A stretch of DNA of 29,188 nt from a virus: positions 1 to 29,188 of IMG/VR virus record IMGVR_UViG_3300011013_000059, one strand, 5' to 3'. The position numbers and the translations under genes were made by a program. Shown piece after piece: positions 8,233 to 15,384 of this stretch. The notes beneath the pieces are model-generated. The model was not told the origin of the DNA and made no database searches. It saw only the letters and a program-made list of their open reading frames with translations. Position 1 is the first letter of the stretch. Each line of letters opens with the position of its first letter.

Positions 8233-9026
8233 CTAAGTATTGTTTTGTATGTTGTTCTGTACTTCATCTCTATTCTTAAAATAACCTAACCAATCTAAAA
8301 CCGCTAAATAGTTAGTCTTATAGATTCCATCCCTCGTTTCGTTTAGTTCCTTAATCAAAATACTTATCATGTGGTGATAAGCATACTTAGGTTCTATTGA
8401 GGTTGGGTTAATATCTTCAAACCTTCTTTTCTTCTCTTCCTTTTTCTTCTGACTGAATAGCCCCTCGTAGCTTCTTACTATTGCTTCTTGCCATTTAAAA
8501 AAAAAACAAACAGAGAATGAACGTCCATTATTCTTACGTTCTCTCTAAACATCTCAGCCCTATCCATAAACTCATCATCAAAAGTCTCTAGTTTACCGTT
8601 GCTCTTTTTCTTTCTTAGGAAGATACAAAGCATCTCACTAATTCCAGCCTCAATGTTATTCTGGTACTTATCCTTTAAGATGTTTAAGCTAATGACCTCC
8701 CCTGTATTTAGGTTATCAAAATCATCCTTCAAATAGTACTTCTCTTTATTAATACTTATAGATTTCTTTTTACTTAGTTTTATTGGAGTCTTTGCAAACT
8801 CTAAAGGTTCTAATATCTTTGGCATATCATTAACGGGTATCATGTAAGCCGTTTTAATATCCATTCCAACTAAGGCACAAATCAAATCTAAACTATATTT
8901 TAAATCATTCTCACTCTCTTTAACAGATGTTAGTTTCTCATACATCTTGACTGTCATATCTTCCCAACAGTCAGGAACTTCATAAGACTTCTTTTCATCA
9001 TCTATTGTTAAATTCAACTTAACCAT
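8233..9026 (-). CDS. Tail assembly chaperone, long form made by -1 frameshift
   Basis: Reading shifts back one base at T_TTA_AAT (8499-8493), after residue 178 of the short form, and continues without a stop for 86 residues to TAG at 8235-8233. The extension begins WQEAIVRSYEGLFSQKKKEE and ends DWLGYFKNRDEVQNNIQNNT. It is charged at first, then helical. Its end abuts the ATG of the next gene at 8232. Siphophages commonly make a short and a long (G and GT type) tail chaperone this way to hold the tape measure protein during tail assembly. The site and open frame are seen. The function is inferred from family behaviour. Confidence 0.75.
8478..9026 (-). CDS. Tail assembly chaperone, short form
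   Basis: This is a 182-residue protein. An N-terminal beta strand pair (VKLNLTIDDEKKSYEVPDCW) leads into a helical domain with MTVKMYEKLTSV, DLICALVGMDIKTAYMIP and ILEPLEFAKTPIKL. The EVP..W..MTV.MY opening followed by a short helical domain is the form I know from Bacteroidota phage tail chaperones. The frame ends FVFFLNGKKQ just after a run of ten T and a TTTAAAT heptamer, where a -1 shift yields the 264-residue form. It is the first clear tail gene after the terminase genes. Confidence 0.65.
   Translation of the reverse strand: MVKLNLTIDDEKKSYEVPDCWEDMTVKMYEKLTSVKESENDLKYSLDLICALVGMDIKTAYMIPVNDMPKILEPLEFAKTPIKLSKKKSISINKEKYYLKDDFDNLNTGEVISLNILKDKYQNNIEAGISEMLCIFLRKKKSNGKLETFDDEFMDRAEMFRENVRIMDVHSLFVFFLNGKKQ
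8493..8499 (-). promoter_or_regulatory. -1 ribosomal frameshift site TTTAAAT
   Basis: The heptamer has the correct phase X_XXY_YYZ (zero-frame codons TTA 8498-8496 and AAT 8495-8493) and sits directly after T10. The zero frame stops four codons later at TAG 8480-8478, while the -1 frame is open for 86 codons. Downstream AATAG and CTATT segments could form a weak stem. UUUAAAC is a known efficient -1 site; TTTAAAT differs only in the last base. Confidence 0.7.
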
Positions 9027-9050
9027 AATTCTTTTTTAATTAAATATAAT

Positions 9051-9272
9051 TTATTTGTTAATGTTTTTAATCACTCTCTCATTATCTTCTAGTTTTATAT
9101 TGCTTCCCTCTTTAGGTGTGAACCCATCTTGTTTACCTTTGATTTTAGAACCCTCATTTATAATTTCTTTAATATTCATTAAGTATTCTTCATGACCTAT
9201 ACTCCATAACGACTCTGTAAGTTCTTTCATTAGTCTTAACTTCTCCTCTTTTTCTTTATCTATCCAAGTCAT
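9051..9272 (-). CDS. Small charged hypothetical protein (73 aa)
   Basis: This is a 73-residue, highly charged, probably helical protein beginning MTWIDKEKEEKLRLMKELTE and ending in a polar tail with DNERVIKNINK. It lies between the large terminase gene (10 bp gap) and the tail chaperone (24 bp gap). No motif is recognised. The position suggests a late morphogenesis gene. Confidence 0.55.
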   Translation of the reverse strand: MTWIDKEKEEKLRLMKELTESLWSIGHEEYLMNIKEIINEGSKIKGKQDGFTPKEGSNIKLEDNERVIKNINK

Positions 9273-9282
9273 AATCTATAAT

Positions 9283-10584
9283 TTAAAAAGGCTTTCTAAC
9301 CTTACCCTTAATTTCAAATACCATTCTATAAGCTAAAGCATCAGATATATCTGGACTCCTTCCAATAGCCTTACTAACTTCTTTCTTCTTAACTAACTTT
9401 AACTTACCGTCTATCGTTTCTAATGGTTGGCTTCTTATCTCATAAACCTCTTGTATTAAATCATCTTTCAAAGTTAGATCATGACACTTGACAAAACCAC
9501 CCCCAATCATTTCAGCTAACTTAAAATAAACTTGTGATTTAATGTTATCGTAGTTCTCTCCATTAATCGGCTTACCATTATTAATAAAATCGTATGCACT
9601 TCTTAATTTAGCCTTTAGATATTTACCTACTCCATCAGCATCATAGACTATTTGTCTAGGGCTTACGTTGTATTTATCCCTTAGTTTGATTATTTCTTTC
9701 TCAGGCTCATCCCCTTTGTAATGATGTATCTCCAATATGTCCAATCCATCCCAGAGAATAATAATACACTTATCACCACTAAAAGCAATATCAGCAGATA
9801 TGTAATAATTGTTATTAGGCTTATAACCTTTATGATTATAGATATCAAGTACTTCATCATATTTTAATAGTCTTGTTTTGTCACCGTCGAAATCCCATTC
9901 ACCTTTTAATAGTCTCGCCTTTGATATAGGGTCTAGGATTAACCCTAAACTCTTTTCATAGTTCTTAGGTCTAAATGGGTTGTCTGTTAATAATGCTGGG
10001 ATATACTTTCTAAACGGTTCTAAATCTCCCTCTTGCCAAGGTCTATAAAAATCACTATACAAGAAATTCATTGACGGGTTACACGTCATAAATAAAATAC
10101 CTTTGATTAGATACTCGTCATTCTTCCACCGTCCTAGTCTTGATTGAAAGATAGTCTTTCCCTTTTGCTCTACTCCTCCAGCTTCTTCAATACAACCAAA
10201 CGTTAATAATGCACCTCCAAACCTATCATAGTTAGGATCACTTGGTAAGTACCTCAATTCAAAGAATATTATCTCACTACCATTTTGAAAGGTTATCTTC
10301 CCATCTATTGAATTATACTTATAGTCTGATTGTTCTAAGCCTAGATTCTTGGCTACTTCATAAAAGGTTGTAAGGGTATTCTTTTTGATTTCTGTTAGTG
10401 TATGTCTCCCTAGACCTATTCTAATCCCTGGGAACTCTTGCGCCTTAATAATCATTAAAGCCCATAAGACGTAAGATTTACCACCACCAGCAGCACCACC
10501 ATACAAAACCTCTTCTAGAGTATCATCATCAAACGACTCTAAAAAAGTGTATTGTTTATTTGATGGTTTAAATTCACTTATCAT
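9283..10584 (-). CDS. terL: Terminase large subunit
   Basis: This is a 433-residue ATP-driven DNA packaging motor and endonuclease. The Walker A motif GGAAGGGKS is at about residues 29-37, preceded by LEEVLYG. A Walker B-like segment ALLTFGCIEEAGG follows near 127-139, then a coupling motif region with FMTCNPS. The C-terminal RNase H-like nuclease has YISADIAFSGDKCI (first acidic residue), IVYDADGVGKYL (second) and SPDISDALAY (third). Length is typical of the family. The start overlaps the small subunit gene by 11 bp. Together the two subunits cut and load the genome into the head through the portal encoded near 27 kb. Confidence 0.95.
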   Translation of the reverse strand: MISEFKPSNKQYTFLESFDDDTLEEVLYGGAAGGGKSYVLWALMIIKAQEFPGIRIGLGRHTLTEIKKNTLTTFYEVAKNLGLEQSDYKYNSIDGKITFQNGSEIIFFELRYLPSDPNYDRFGGALLTFGCIEEAGGVEQKGKTIFQSRLGRWKNDEYLIKGILFMTCNPSMNFLYSDFYRPWQEGDLEPFRKYIPALLTDNPFRPKNYEKSLGLILDPISKARLLKGEWDFDGDKTRLLKYDEVLDIYNHKGYKPNNNYYISADIAFSGDKCIIILWDGLDILEIHHYKGDEPEKEIIKLRDKYNVSPRQIVYDADGVGKYLKAKLRSAYDFINNGKPINGENYDNIKSQVYFKLAEMIGGGFVKCHDLTLKDDLIQEVYEIRSQPLETIDGKLKLVKKKEVSKAIGRSPDISDALAYRMVFEIKGKVRKPF

Positions 10585-10948
10585 CTGGCTTAATAATCTT
10601 AATAGACTTTTGTCCTGAGTGTTCTACCTTCTCAGGCTCGTTGTCTCCTGTCATTTTGTTATGAACTTCAATAGCCTTAATAGTTAGGTTCTTATTCTCT
10701 GCTGCCATTATGCTTTCAAGTAGTCCTAGTTTATCATCCTTAGACATTCTAGAACGCTCTCTAATGAGTTTTCTTTCACTCTCTAGATATTCTATAACGT
10801 TAGCATTAGTTAGTAGCTTAGAGGCGTTTACTTTAGCAGTCTCATCCGTTACGTCTGGATATACTTTATGATATGCCTGAGTTCCATTCATACCATTAAT
10901 TAAGTACTCGTCTATAAATGCCTTATGTCTATCGCTAATATCACTCAT
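10574..10948 (-). CDS. terS: Terminase small subunit
   Basis: This 124-residue protein binds the packaging start site and recruits the large subunit. The N-terminal helix-turn-helix region reads SDRHKAFIDEYLINGMNGTQ, then AYHKVYPDV and KVNASKLLTNANVIEYLESE, the classic Terminase_2 pattern in which AY..VYP is followed by A...LL....V..YL. The C-terminal tail is charged and likely contacts the large subunit. It starts inside the end of the 47-residue gene (ATGAGTGA overlap of 8 bp) and overlaps terL. Confidence 0.9.
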   Translation of the reverse strand: MSDISDRHKAFIDEYLINGMNGTQAYHKVYPDVTDETAKVNASKLLTNANVIEYLESERKLIRERSRMSKDDKLGLLESIMAAENKNLTIKAIEVHNKMTGDNEPEKVEHSGQKSIKIIKPDDK

Positions 10949-11084
10949 CGCTTTCTAGTTTATCTATTCTCTCAATTATCTTTTCTATTCTATCTACTGC
11001 TAAAGAAGGTGATATTTTCCCCTCTTTCATTTGTTTATGTATTGTCTTTAGTCTGTTGTTTATCTTTGTTAGTTCGTCTATCAT
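10941..11084 (-). CDS. Small coiled-coil protein (47 aa) before terminase
   Basis: ATG at 11084 overlaps the TGA of the DUF551-type gene (ATGA), and the frame ends inside the terminase small subunit start (8-bp overlap). It encodes 47 residues beginning MIDELTKINNRLKTIHKQMK and continuing EGKISPSLAVDRIEKIIERI. The heptad-like spacing of Ile and Leu predicts a short helical hairpin or coiled coil. Tight coupling on both sides strongly suggests it is real. The family is unknown. Confidence 0.65.
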   Translation of the reverse strand: MIDELTKINNRLKTIHKQMKEGKISPSLAVDRIEKIIERIDKLESDE

Positions 11085-11278
11085 TTATTTTCTTTTGGTG
11101 GTTCTGGTAATGGCATCCAATGGGTAACATCTCCGAGTGTATCGAAATAATGTGGCTCATTAGATGAATCTTTTATTAATCTAACACAAGATATAGTATT
11201 GCATTCGTATGCTACTAAATAATTCCTAAATACTTTCTCTGGCAATCTATCTTCTACGCTTATCCAATTACTTCCCAT
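11081..11278 (-). CDS. DUF551 domain protein
   Basis: This 65-residue protein has the two hallmark ends of DUF551: NWISVEDRLPE at residues 4-14 and DVTHWMPLPEPP at residues 50-61. This small domain is frequent in phages and prophages and its function is unknown. It overlaps the following 47-residue gene (ATGA) and the preceding gene by 11 bp, so it belongs to the pre-terminase operon. Confidence 0.85.
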   Translation of the reverse strand: MGSNWISVEDRLPEKVFRNYLVAYECNTISCVRLIKDSSNEPHYFDTLGDVTHWMPLPEPPKENK

Positions 11279-11483
11279 TTCTTATTTTACTTATTTCTTC
11301 CTTGTTTAACTCTGCCCACTTTCTAACTCTTCTCTGAGCATATCTTATTTGGGTCTGACATCTTGAACAAATACCTTTACATTTAGGGTCTATGTTGTTT
11401 CTAATAAACATCTCTAAGTCCTTAACGTTTACTCTTGCTTTTAAGACTGAATCCATTTGCTCTATTATCTCTTTTGTAATCAT
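11268..11483 (-). CDS. Small protein with CxxC motifs (71 aa)
   Basis: A 71-residue basic protein with a helical start (MITKEIIEQMDSVLKARVNV), then DPKCKGICSRCQTQIRYAQR, which has three cysteines (C..., C.RC) that could hold a metal or a disulfide, then a basic helix. The start codon overlaps the upstream stop as ATGA, which supports the chosen start. I do not recognise the family. Confidence 0.6.
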   Translation of the reverse strand: MITKEIIEQMDSVLKARVNVKDLEMFIRNNIDPKCKGICSRCQTQIRYAQRRVRKWAELNKEEISKIRNGK

Positions 11484-11710
11484 GCTTTTTTTTTACTTAT
11501 GTATTCATCTAGCAAGTATCCAAGTAGTCCACTCATAGAGGCTAGAATAGGGTCTAATGTATATCCTAGTACAAATATAAAAGACCAGCATTTAAGACAC
11601 ACGAATTTAATTAGGTTGTGTTTCTCTAGTCTCTCTATTATTAAAGTTGCATATTGTATAGCTACCCACATTAAGGTAACTCCTCCTAGTATTATTTTAA
11701 TATCATTCAT
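11480..11710 (-). CDS. Small membrane protein (76 aa)
   Basis: The ATG at 11710 overlaps the TGA of the upstream gene (ATGA), so I prefer it to the upstream ATG at 11800, which would add 30 residues overlapping another gene. The 76-residue product starts MNDIKIILGGVTLMWVAIQY and has two hydrophobic segments (about 4-25 and 40-65), with C.KCW between them and a basic end. It could be an inner-membrane protein or a second holin-like protein. No diagnostic motif is visible. Confidence 0.55.
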   Translation of the reverse strand: MNDIKIILGGVTLMWVAIQYATLIIERLEKHNLIKFVCLKCWSFIFVLGYTLDPILASMSGLLGYLLDEYISKKKA

Positions 11711-12060
11711 TGTTTTATTGTTAGTTCTTCTCCTGTCAATGCAAAGTAAAGGTTTTGTAGTTGGTGTACGTGTTCGATTAACGAGGGAACTCTTCCCCAC
11801 TCAACACTAACACCAATATGACATTCTAGGCCTATTAAATCAACCGCCAAAAACGTATCCTCGCCTATTAATTTACAATAATCCTCCACATCATCCTTCT
11901 CAAACCCAAACTTTATCAACCACTCTTCTGTTAGTGGTATGGGTAGACAACCTTTTAAACCATCGTAATACTCATCATTTATTAAGTGGTCTGATATTAC
12001 TTGTGTGTAAAGACTGTTATCATTTATTAAATTCCCTATCCTTAATTCTTTACTATCCAT
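11707..12060 (-). CDS. Conserved phage protein, IPLTEEWL / HQLQNLYFALTGEEL type
   Basis: This 117-residue protein starts with KELRIGNLI, has CLPIPLTEEWLIKFGFEKDD in the middle and ends HVHQLQNLYFALTGEELTIK. I recognise this arrangement as a protein common in Bacteroidota phages and prophages and always annotated as hypothetical. It is probably cytoplasmic. Its upstream region holds a 26-bp imperfect palindrome (12078-12103), and its start codon lies in one copy of a 16-bp direct repeat. Confidence 0.7.
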   Translation of the reverse strand: MDSKELRIGNLINDNSLYTQVISDHLINDEYYDGLKGCLPIPLTEEWLIKFGFEKDDVEDYCKLIGEDTFLAVDLIGLECHIGVSVEWGRVPSLIEHVHQLQNLYFALTGEELTIKQ

Positions 12061-12125
12061 TTGCTTTTGTTTTACTTATATCGTGCATCGCGATACGCGA
12101 TATTTAACTATTTGCTTTTGTTTTA
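12059..12125 (-). repeat. 16-bp direct repeat flanking a palindrome
   Basis: ATTTGCTTTTGTTTTA occurs at 12059-12074 and 12110-12125. On the minus strand one copy encodes the end of the 57-residue protein and the other forms the translation start of the 117-residue gene. The palindrome at 12078-12103 lies between them. Confidence 0.7.
12078..12103. promoter_or_regulatory. 26-bp imperfect palindrome, possible operator
   Basis: ATATCG (12078-12083) and CGATAT (12098-12103) flank a central perfect palindrome ATCGCGAT (12087-12094). Twenty of 26 positions are symmetric. It is much richer in CG than its surroundings and fills the gap between two genes. It could bind a dimeric regulator or form an RNA hairpin. 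Confidence 0.45.
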
Positions 12126-12277
12126 TTATAAACTGTGAATGGTTCTATTGTCATAAAGGTTAGCATCTCTTGGTGGAATATCATTAAAGCCATCTCATTA
12201 ACCTCTACTCTATCTCCATAAACTGTATAGATTCCATTTCCTACTGTTACCTCAAATTCAAAATACTCTTCTTGCAT
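12104..12277 (-). CDS. Small hypothetical protein (57 aa)
   Basis: ATG at 12277 lies 2 bp after the stop of the sigma-like gene. The frame encodes 57 residues starting MQEEYFEFEVTVGNGIYTVY and continuing with acidic and hydrophobic segments (GDRVEVNEMALMIFHQEMLT). A beta-strand opening and a short helix are likely. It fills a gap that would otherwise be unexplained and stops exactly at the palindrome. The family is unknown. Confidence 0.6.
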   Translation of the reverse strand: MQEEYFEFEVTVGNGIYTVYGDRVEVNEMALMIFHQEMLTFMTIEPFTVYNKTKANS

Positions 12278-12279
12278 TA

Positions 12280-12822
12280 TTAAATATAATTTTTACCTAT
12301 GTGTTTCTTAATCTTATTAATAGCCTTCTTTACTGTTAGGTGTATTGAGACATGATCTATTCCATACTCTTCCTCAATTCCTCTTAGAGTTGATTTCTCA
12401 TCCTTGTGCTTGTGTTCTGCTAACTTATAATAGATTGATAGTATTTCTGACTCGTACCATGATAGTATGTTATTCTCGTTGCAGTACTTTAATATATCAA
12501 AACTATGATAGTCTTCATCCTCTATCGGTAGTTCTTGGATATCTATATTATCGAAGTGTTGACCTTTGTATTTCTTATAAAAAGGAGAGGTTCCAGAATT
12601 GATTTGATTAGTGCATATTCTATAAATAAGAAATAAAATAGTACCTTTCTCGTATCTGCTTATTATGTAACTGTCTTCTTTATTTAAAAGAATAAGGAAT
12701 AATTCTTGTTTAAAGTCATTGAATAATCTACCATCTCCATTCTTAATAAGAATATTTTGTATAACAAAATCTAAGTCTTTATCCTTAAACAACTTTGCTA
12801 TTATTTCCGTTTTGTTCAACAT
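12280..12822 (-). CDS. Sigma-factor-like protein
   Basis: A 180-residue protein with the layout of a small sigma-70 family factor. An N-terminal helical region resembles region 2 (DFKQELFLILLNKEDSYIIS, then FLIYRICTNQI). A C-terminal region resembles the region 4 helix-turn-helix (STLRGIEEEYGIDHVSIHLT, then VKKAINKIKKHIG). Between them lies an acidic linker with IEDEDYHSFDILKY. It could redirect host RNA polymerase to phage late promoters, including the terminase and tail genes downstream. A TATATTTG box lies upstream (12849-12842), without a clear -33 element. A DNA-binding regulator unrelated to sigma remains possible. Confidence 0.65.
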   Translation of the reverse strand: MLNKTEIIAKLFKDKDLDFVIQNILIKNGDGRLFNDFKQELFLILLNKEDSYIISRYEKGTILFLIYRICTNQINSGTSPFYKKYKGQHFDNIDIQELPIEDEDYHSFDILKYCNENNILSWYESEILSIYYKLAEHKHKDEKSTLRGIEEEYGIDHVSIHLTVKKAINKIKKHIGKNYI

Positions 12823-12855
12823 TTTTAATTGTTGGTTTAAACAAATATAATACTT

Positions 12856-13269
12856 TTATTTACTCATTAGTGTTTCGATACTTGGAAACTGTAAATTAAT
12901 TCCTTGTTCTGCAAAGAACTTTGTTAGTATGTCTATTATCCTATTCATTTGATTAGTGTCTAGCTTAGTTGTGGAATCTGTATTGAATAGAGTTTTCTGT
13001 ATAGGCTTCCATATCATTTCTTTCACTATTGACTCGGTGTAAGGACACCCCATACTTAAACCTTTTATACCTGTGTATTCAAATTCAATACCTAGATTGT
13101 TTAATTCTTCTGATACAAAGGCAAAGTATAAATGAAGTGCACCGTTCTGAGTTACTGTCCTAGTCTTATTGATTGTTTTAAGTTCAAAGTGTTTCTCTCC
13201 TTCAATGATCTTATTAAAATCTATTAAGGCTTTTGCTTTTTCTTGTGGAATATTAGGGTTGTACTTCAT
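12856..13269 (-). CDS. NinB-like recombination protein
   Basis: This 137-residue protein contains NKTRTVTQNGALHLYFAFVS (about 36-55), the R....QN...H/W signature of the NinB family. After it come MIWKPIQKTLF and a C-terminal helix pair with TNQMNRIIDILTKFFAEQGI. In phage lambda NinB is an accessory recombination protein that can stand in for RecO/RecR-type loading functions. A NinG gene lies about 0.5 kb upstream in the same operon, and a Rad52-type annealing protein further up, which supports the call. Similarity is recognised by pattern only. Confidence 0.6.
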   Translation of the reverse strand: MKYNPNIPQEKAKALIDFNKIIEGEKHFELKTINKTRTVTQNGALHLYFAFVSEELNNLGIEFEYTGIKGLSMGCPYTESIVKEMIWKPIQKTLFNTDSTTKLDTNQMNRIIDILTKFFAEQGINLQFPSIETLMSK

Positions 13270-13271
13270 AG

Positions 13272-13682
13272 CTATTTATTTAATTGTTCTCGCATCCATT
13301 TAGCACCTTCAAGAAACCCGCTAACCCTAGAGCCACAACAATCTGAATCATCTAATATCCAAAAATCATCCGTTTCATTCTCTATCTCTTCATCCGTCAC
13401 TTCCTTTCTTGAATTAACGAAGTCTGTTAATAGGTTCATAATTGTTTTAGGTGCTATTCCATAAAAACCACTGTTTTCATCTTGAAACTTATCCCAAATT
13501 TTATGACTCCTCAAAAACTCTTCAACGTCTTTAGGTTGTTCTTCCTTTGCTTTTTGGAGGGCTTTGTCAAAATTATTATCTACAATAGAAAGTATTTTGT
13601 TTTCAATTTCAGGTCTTAATAACATAAAATCATTTAATTCAAATAATATTCTATCCCTTACTTCAATCAATTCTTTATTCAT
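13272..13682 (-). CDS. Hypothetical acidic protein (136 aa)
   Basis: This is a 136-residue acidic protein. N-terminal helices (MNKELIEVRDRILFELNDFM) are followed by a middle with IWDKFQDENSGFYGIAP, then NETDDFWILDDSDCCGSRVS and a final helix EGAKWMREQLNK. The ending GFLEGAKWMREQ resembles a motif in several small Bacteroidota phage proteins of unknown function. It lies 2 bp upstream of the NinB-like gene. Confidence 0.55.
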   Translation of the reverse strand: MNKELIEVRDRILFELNDFMLLRPEIENKILSIVDNNFDKALQKAKEEQPKDVEEFLRSHKIWDKFQDENSGFYGIAPKTIMNLLTDFVNSRKEVTDEEIENETDDFWILDDSDCCGSRVSGFLEGAKWMREQLNK

Positions 13683-13725
13683 AGCTTATTTAAGTTTTAT
13701 ATCGTTTTATTAATTAGTGATAAGG

Positions 13726-14262
13726 TTATTTAAGTTTTCTTATCTTCTCTTTGTATATCTCTTTCAATTCTATCAACTCAGGTATAGACAACTTAGAAGC
13801 GGTATTTACCATCCTATCTAATTGTTGCATCATTGGTATTCCAATCCTTACTTTTAACCTTTTCCTATACTCGTGTATATTACCTCCTTTATATTGATTG
13901 CAGTAAACACATTGACCATGCACATTAATCTCGTTAAACCTTAGATTAGGATAACTACCAACTGAATAAAAATGTCCAGCGTCAAACTTACCCTTCAATG
14001 GTTTATCGCAACTTATACAAGGCTTACCCTTATCTCTTAACCTTATGTACTTATTGAATACTATTTGAAGTTCTTTAACATAATCCGAATGGGTCTTTAA
14101 CTCTTCTTTGATAACCTTCTTTCTTTTCTTCCATTCCTTTTCTTCCTTTTTCTTCTCTAGTTCTTTGGCATAGATAGAGGCACACTCCCAGCTGCAAAGA
14201 TATTGTAATGGTCTTTGTTGCTGGAAGTATTGCCCACATTGTTTACACTTTCTTTTCTTCAT
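13726..14262 (-). CDS. ninG: NinG recombination protein
   Basis: This 178-residue protein is of the lambda NinG (Rap) family, a Holliday-junction endonuclease that aids phage recombination. The N-terminal zinc-finger-like part reads CKQCGQYFQQ...YLCSWECA, followed by a long basic helix. The core then contains CISCDKPLKGKFDAGHFYSV, the signature DAGHFYS segment, NLRFNEINVHGQCVYCNQYK and YRKRLKVRIG. These Cys pairs and the GH motif form the HNH-like nuclease centre. Length matches the family. It overlaps the DUF3127 gene by one base (TAATG). Confidence 0.93.
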   Translation of the reverse strand: MKKRKCKQCGQYFQQQRPLQYLCSWECASIYAKELEKKKEEKEWKKRKKVIKEELKTHSDYVKELQIVFNKYIRLRDKGKPCISCDKPLKGKFDAGHFYSVGSYPNLRFNEINVHGQCVYCNQYKGGNIHEYRKRLKVRIGIPMMQQLDRMVNTASKLSIPELIELKEIYKEKIRKLK

Positions 14263-14618
14263 TAGAAAGGTAAGTCTTCTACTCCATCTTCTATTTGAGC
14301 CTCAATAGGTGGTGTTGTTACTGAGTTATCAACTTGTGCTTGTTGCTCTGCTGAAATCTTCCAAGCTGATAAGGTAGTAAAATACTTTCCTTTCCACTCG
14401 TTACAACTCACGTTAAACTCTACATTAACTAACTGACCTTTTTTGTTGTACTTCTTAAAGTTGTCCACCTTATCAACTCCAAACACTTCAAAACAATAGA
14501 TGTTATTATACTGCTCATTGTTATCTACTACAAAGGAAATCTTTTTCCAATCCTTACCGCTTCCACTAGTCCCGCTTTGCTCTTCTAGTATATTAATTAT
14601 TTTACCTGTTACTTTCAT
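14262..14618 (-). CDS. DUF3127 family protein, probable single-stranded DNA-binding protein
   Basis: This 118-residue protein has KVTGKIINILEEQSGTSGSG at the start, then WKKISFVVDNNEQYNNIYCF, FNVSCNEWKGKYFTTLSAWK, and an acidic tail ending GVEDLPF. The beta-barrel pattern followed by the acidic DLPF tip is that of DUF3127, an OB-fold family of Bacteroidota and their phages that is commonly regarded as SSB-like. The acidic C-terminal tip resembles that of bacterial SSB. Its place beside NinG fits a role in replication and recombination. Confidence 0.85.
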   Translation of the reverse strand: MKVTGKIINILEEQSGTSGSGKDWKKISFVVDNNEQYNNIYCFEVFGVDKVDNFKKYNKKGQLVNVEFNVSCNEWKGKYFTTLSAWKISAEQQAQVDNSVTTPPIEAQIEDGVEDLPF

Positions 14619-14620
14619 AA

Positions 14621-14824
14621 TTATTGATTTAAAATTTTTAACCTCATTTTCTTTTGATAGTGTTCATTCGCTATCTTAATACTGTCTATCCTTCTATTTA
14701 AAGAGTCTATCTTTCTATCTGATATTTCTCTTAGTCTTTTCTCTTCCAACTCTTCTGGAGTTAACTTTTCTACTTGTTCACTACAACCTAGTAGGAATAA
14801 TGGCAACAATAATAATTTTCTCAT
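14621..14824 (-). CDS. Small lipoprotein (67 aa)
   Basis: The N-terminus MRKLLLLPLFLLGCSEQ is a typical lipoprotein signal with the modified cysteine at residue 14. The mature part is a charged helix (LTPEELEEKRLREISDRKID and onward) with a coiled-coil look. It would be anchored in a membrane facing the periplasm. Position among replication genes gives no clue to function. A superinfection-exclusion or spanin-related role is possible but not supported by motifs. Confidence 0.6.
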   Translation of the reverse strand: MRKLLLLPLFLLGCSEQVEKLTPEELEEKRLREISDRKIDSLNRRIDSIKIANEHYQKKMRLKILNQ

Positions 14825-14826
14825 TT

Positions 14827-15384
14827 CTATTTGTTTTTTAATTGGTTTAAATCTTTACTATTTAATACTACTGCTTTTTGATCTCTTATACTTTCAGTCT
14901 TATTATTTCTTGGTGCATTGTATTTATAACTTTGTGCTTCTCTTTGGCTTTTAAACTCCCACGCTTGTTGCCTCTCTTCCTCATACATTCTAAACCATAA
15001 AAGTATCTTTGACATTGTTAGAGACTCATAAAACTCTCCATACTTCCCCAGCTTTGCCTCGTTAAAGATAATATTTATATCTGTAACTTTCATACTCCTA
15101 TAAGTACTCACTATTAAAAAAGCGCATTCATCTATTTGGTTCTCGCTTAGTGTTCTCTTTAGGTCTAGTGACTGCATTAAGTTTATAATCCATAGTTTAA
15201 TATAGTTCTCTATCTTTGAAGTTCCCAAGCTATTAACTAGGAGACTTAAAGTAGGTGCATCCGATTCTATCGACTGCTCTATCTTTCTAACCTCTCCATA
15301 GTTCTCTCTTAATCCTTTTACACTATAAACCGTTTGCAATTCTTTGGAGGTAATCCTCACTAATTCCGATTTCTTCTTTTCCAT
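14827..15384 (-). CDS. Replication-associated protein of Bacteroidota phages
   Basis: ATG at 15384 (MEKKKSELVRITSKELQTVY) is chosen over a TTG seven codons upstream. The 185-residue helical protein contains LSENQIDECAFLIVSTYRSM, then VTDINIIFNEAKLGKYGEFY, then YESLTMSKILLWFRMYEEER. This T..DI..IF..A..GKYG..Y..L....IL.WF..Y pattern is common in small proteins next to replication initiators in Bacteroidota phages and mobile elements. It overlaps the preceding gene by 62 bp. A helicase-loader or primosome role is plausible but unproven. Confidence 0.6.
   Translation of the reverse strand: MEKKKSELVRITSKELQTVYSVKGLRENYGEVRKIEQSIESDAPTLSLLVNSLGTSKIENYIKLWIINLMQSLDLKRTLSENQIDECAFLIVSTYRSMKVTDINIIFNEAKLGKYGEFYESLTMSKILLWFRMYEEERQQAWEFKSQREAQSYKYNAPRNNKTESIRDQKAVVLNSKDLNQLKNK

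Noticed and set aside
11711-11800. A longer start for the small membrane protein
   Set aside because: The added 30 residues overlap another gene, while ATG 11710 makes the ATGA junction used across the operon.
12842-12849. Full promoter for the sigma-like gene
   Set aside because: TATATTTG is present but no -33 TTTG or TTG occurs at a suitable distance, so it is mentioned only as a weak box.
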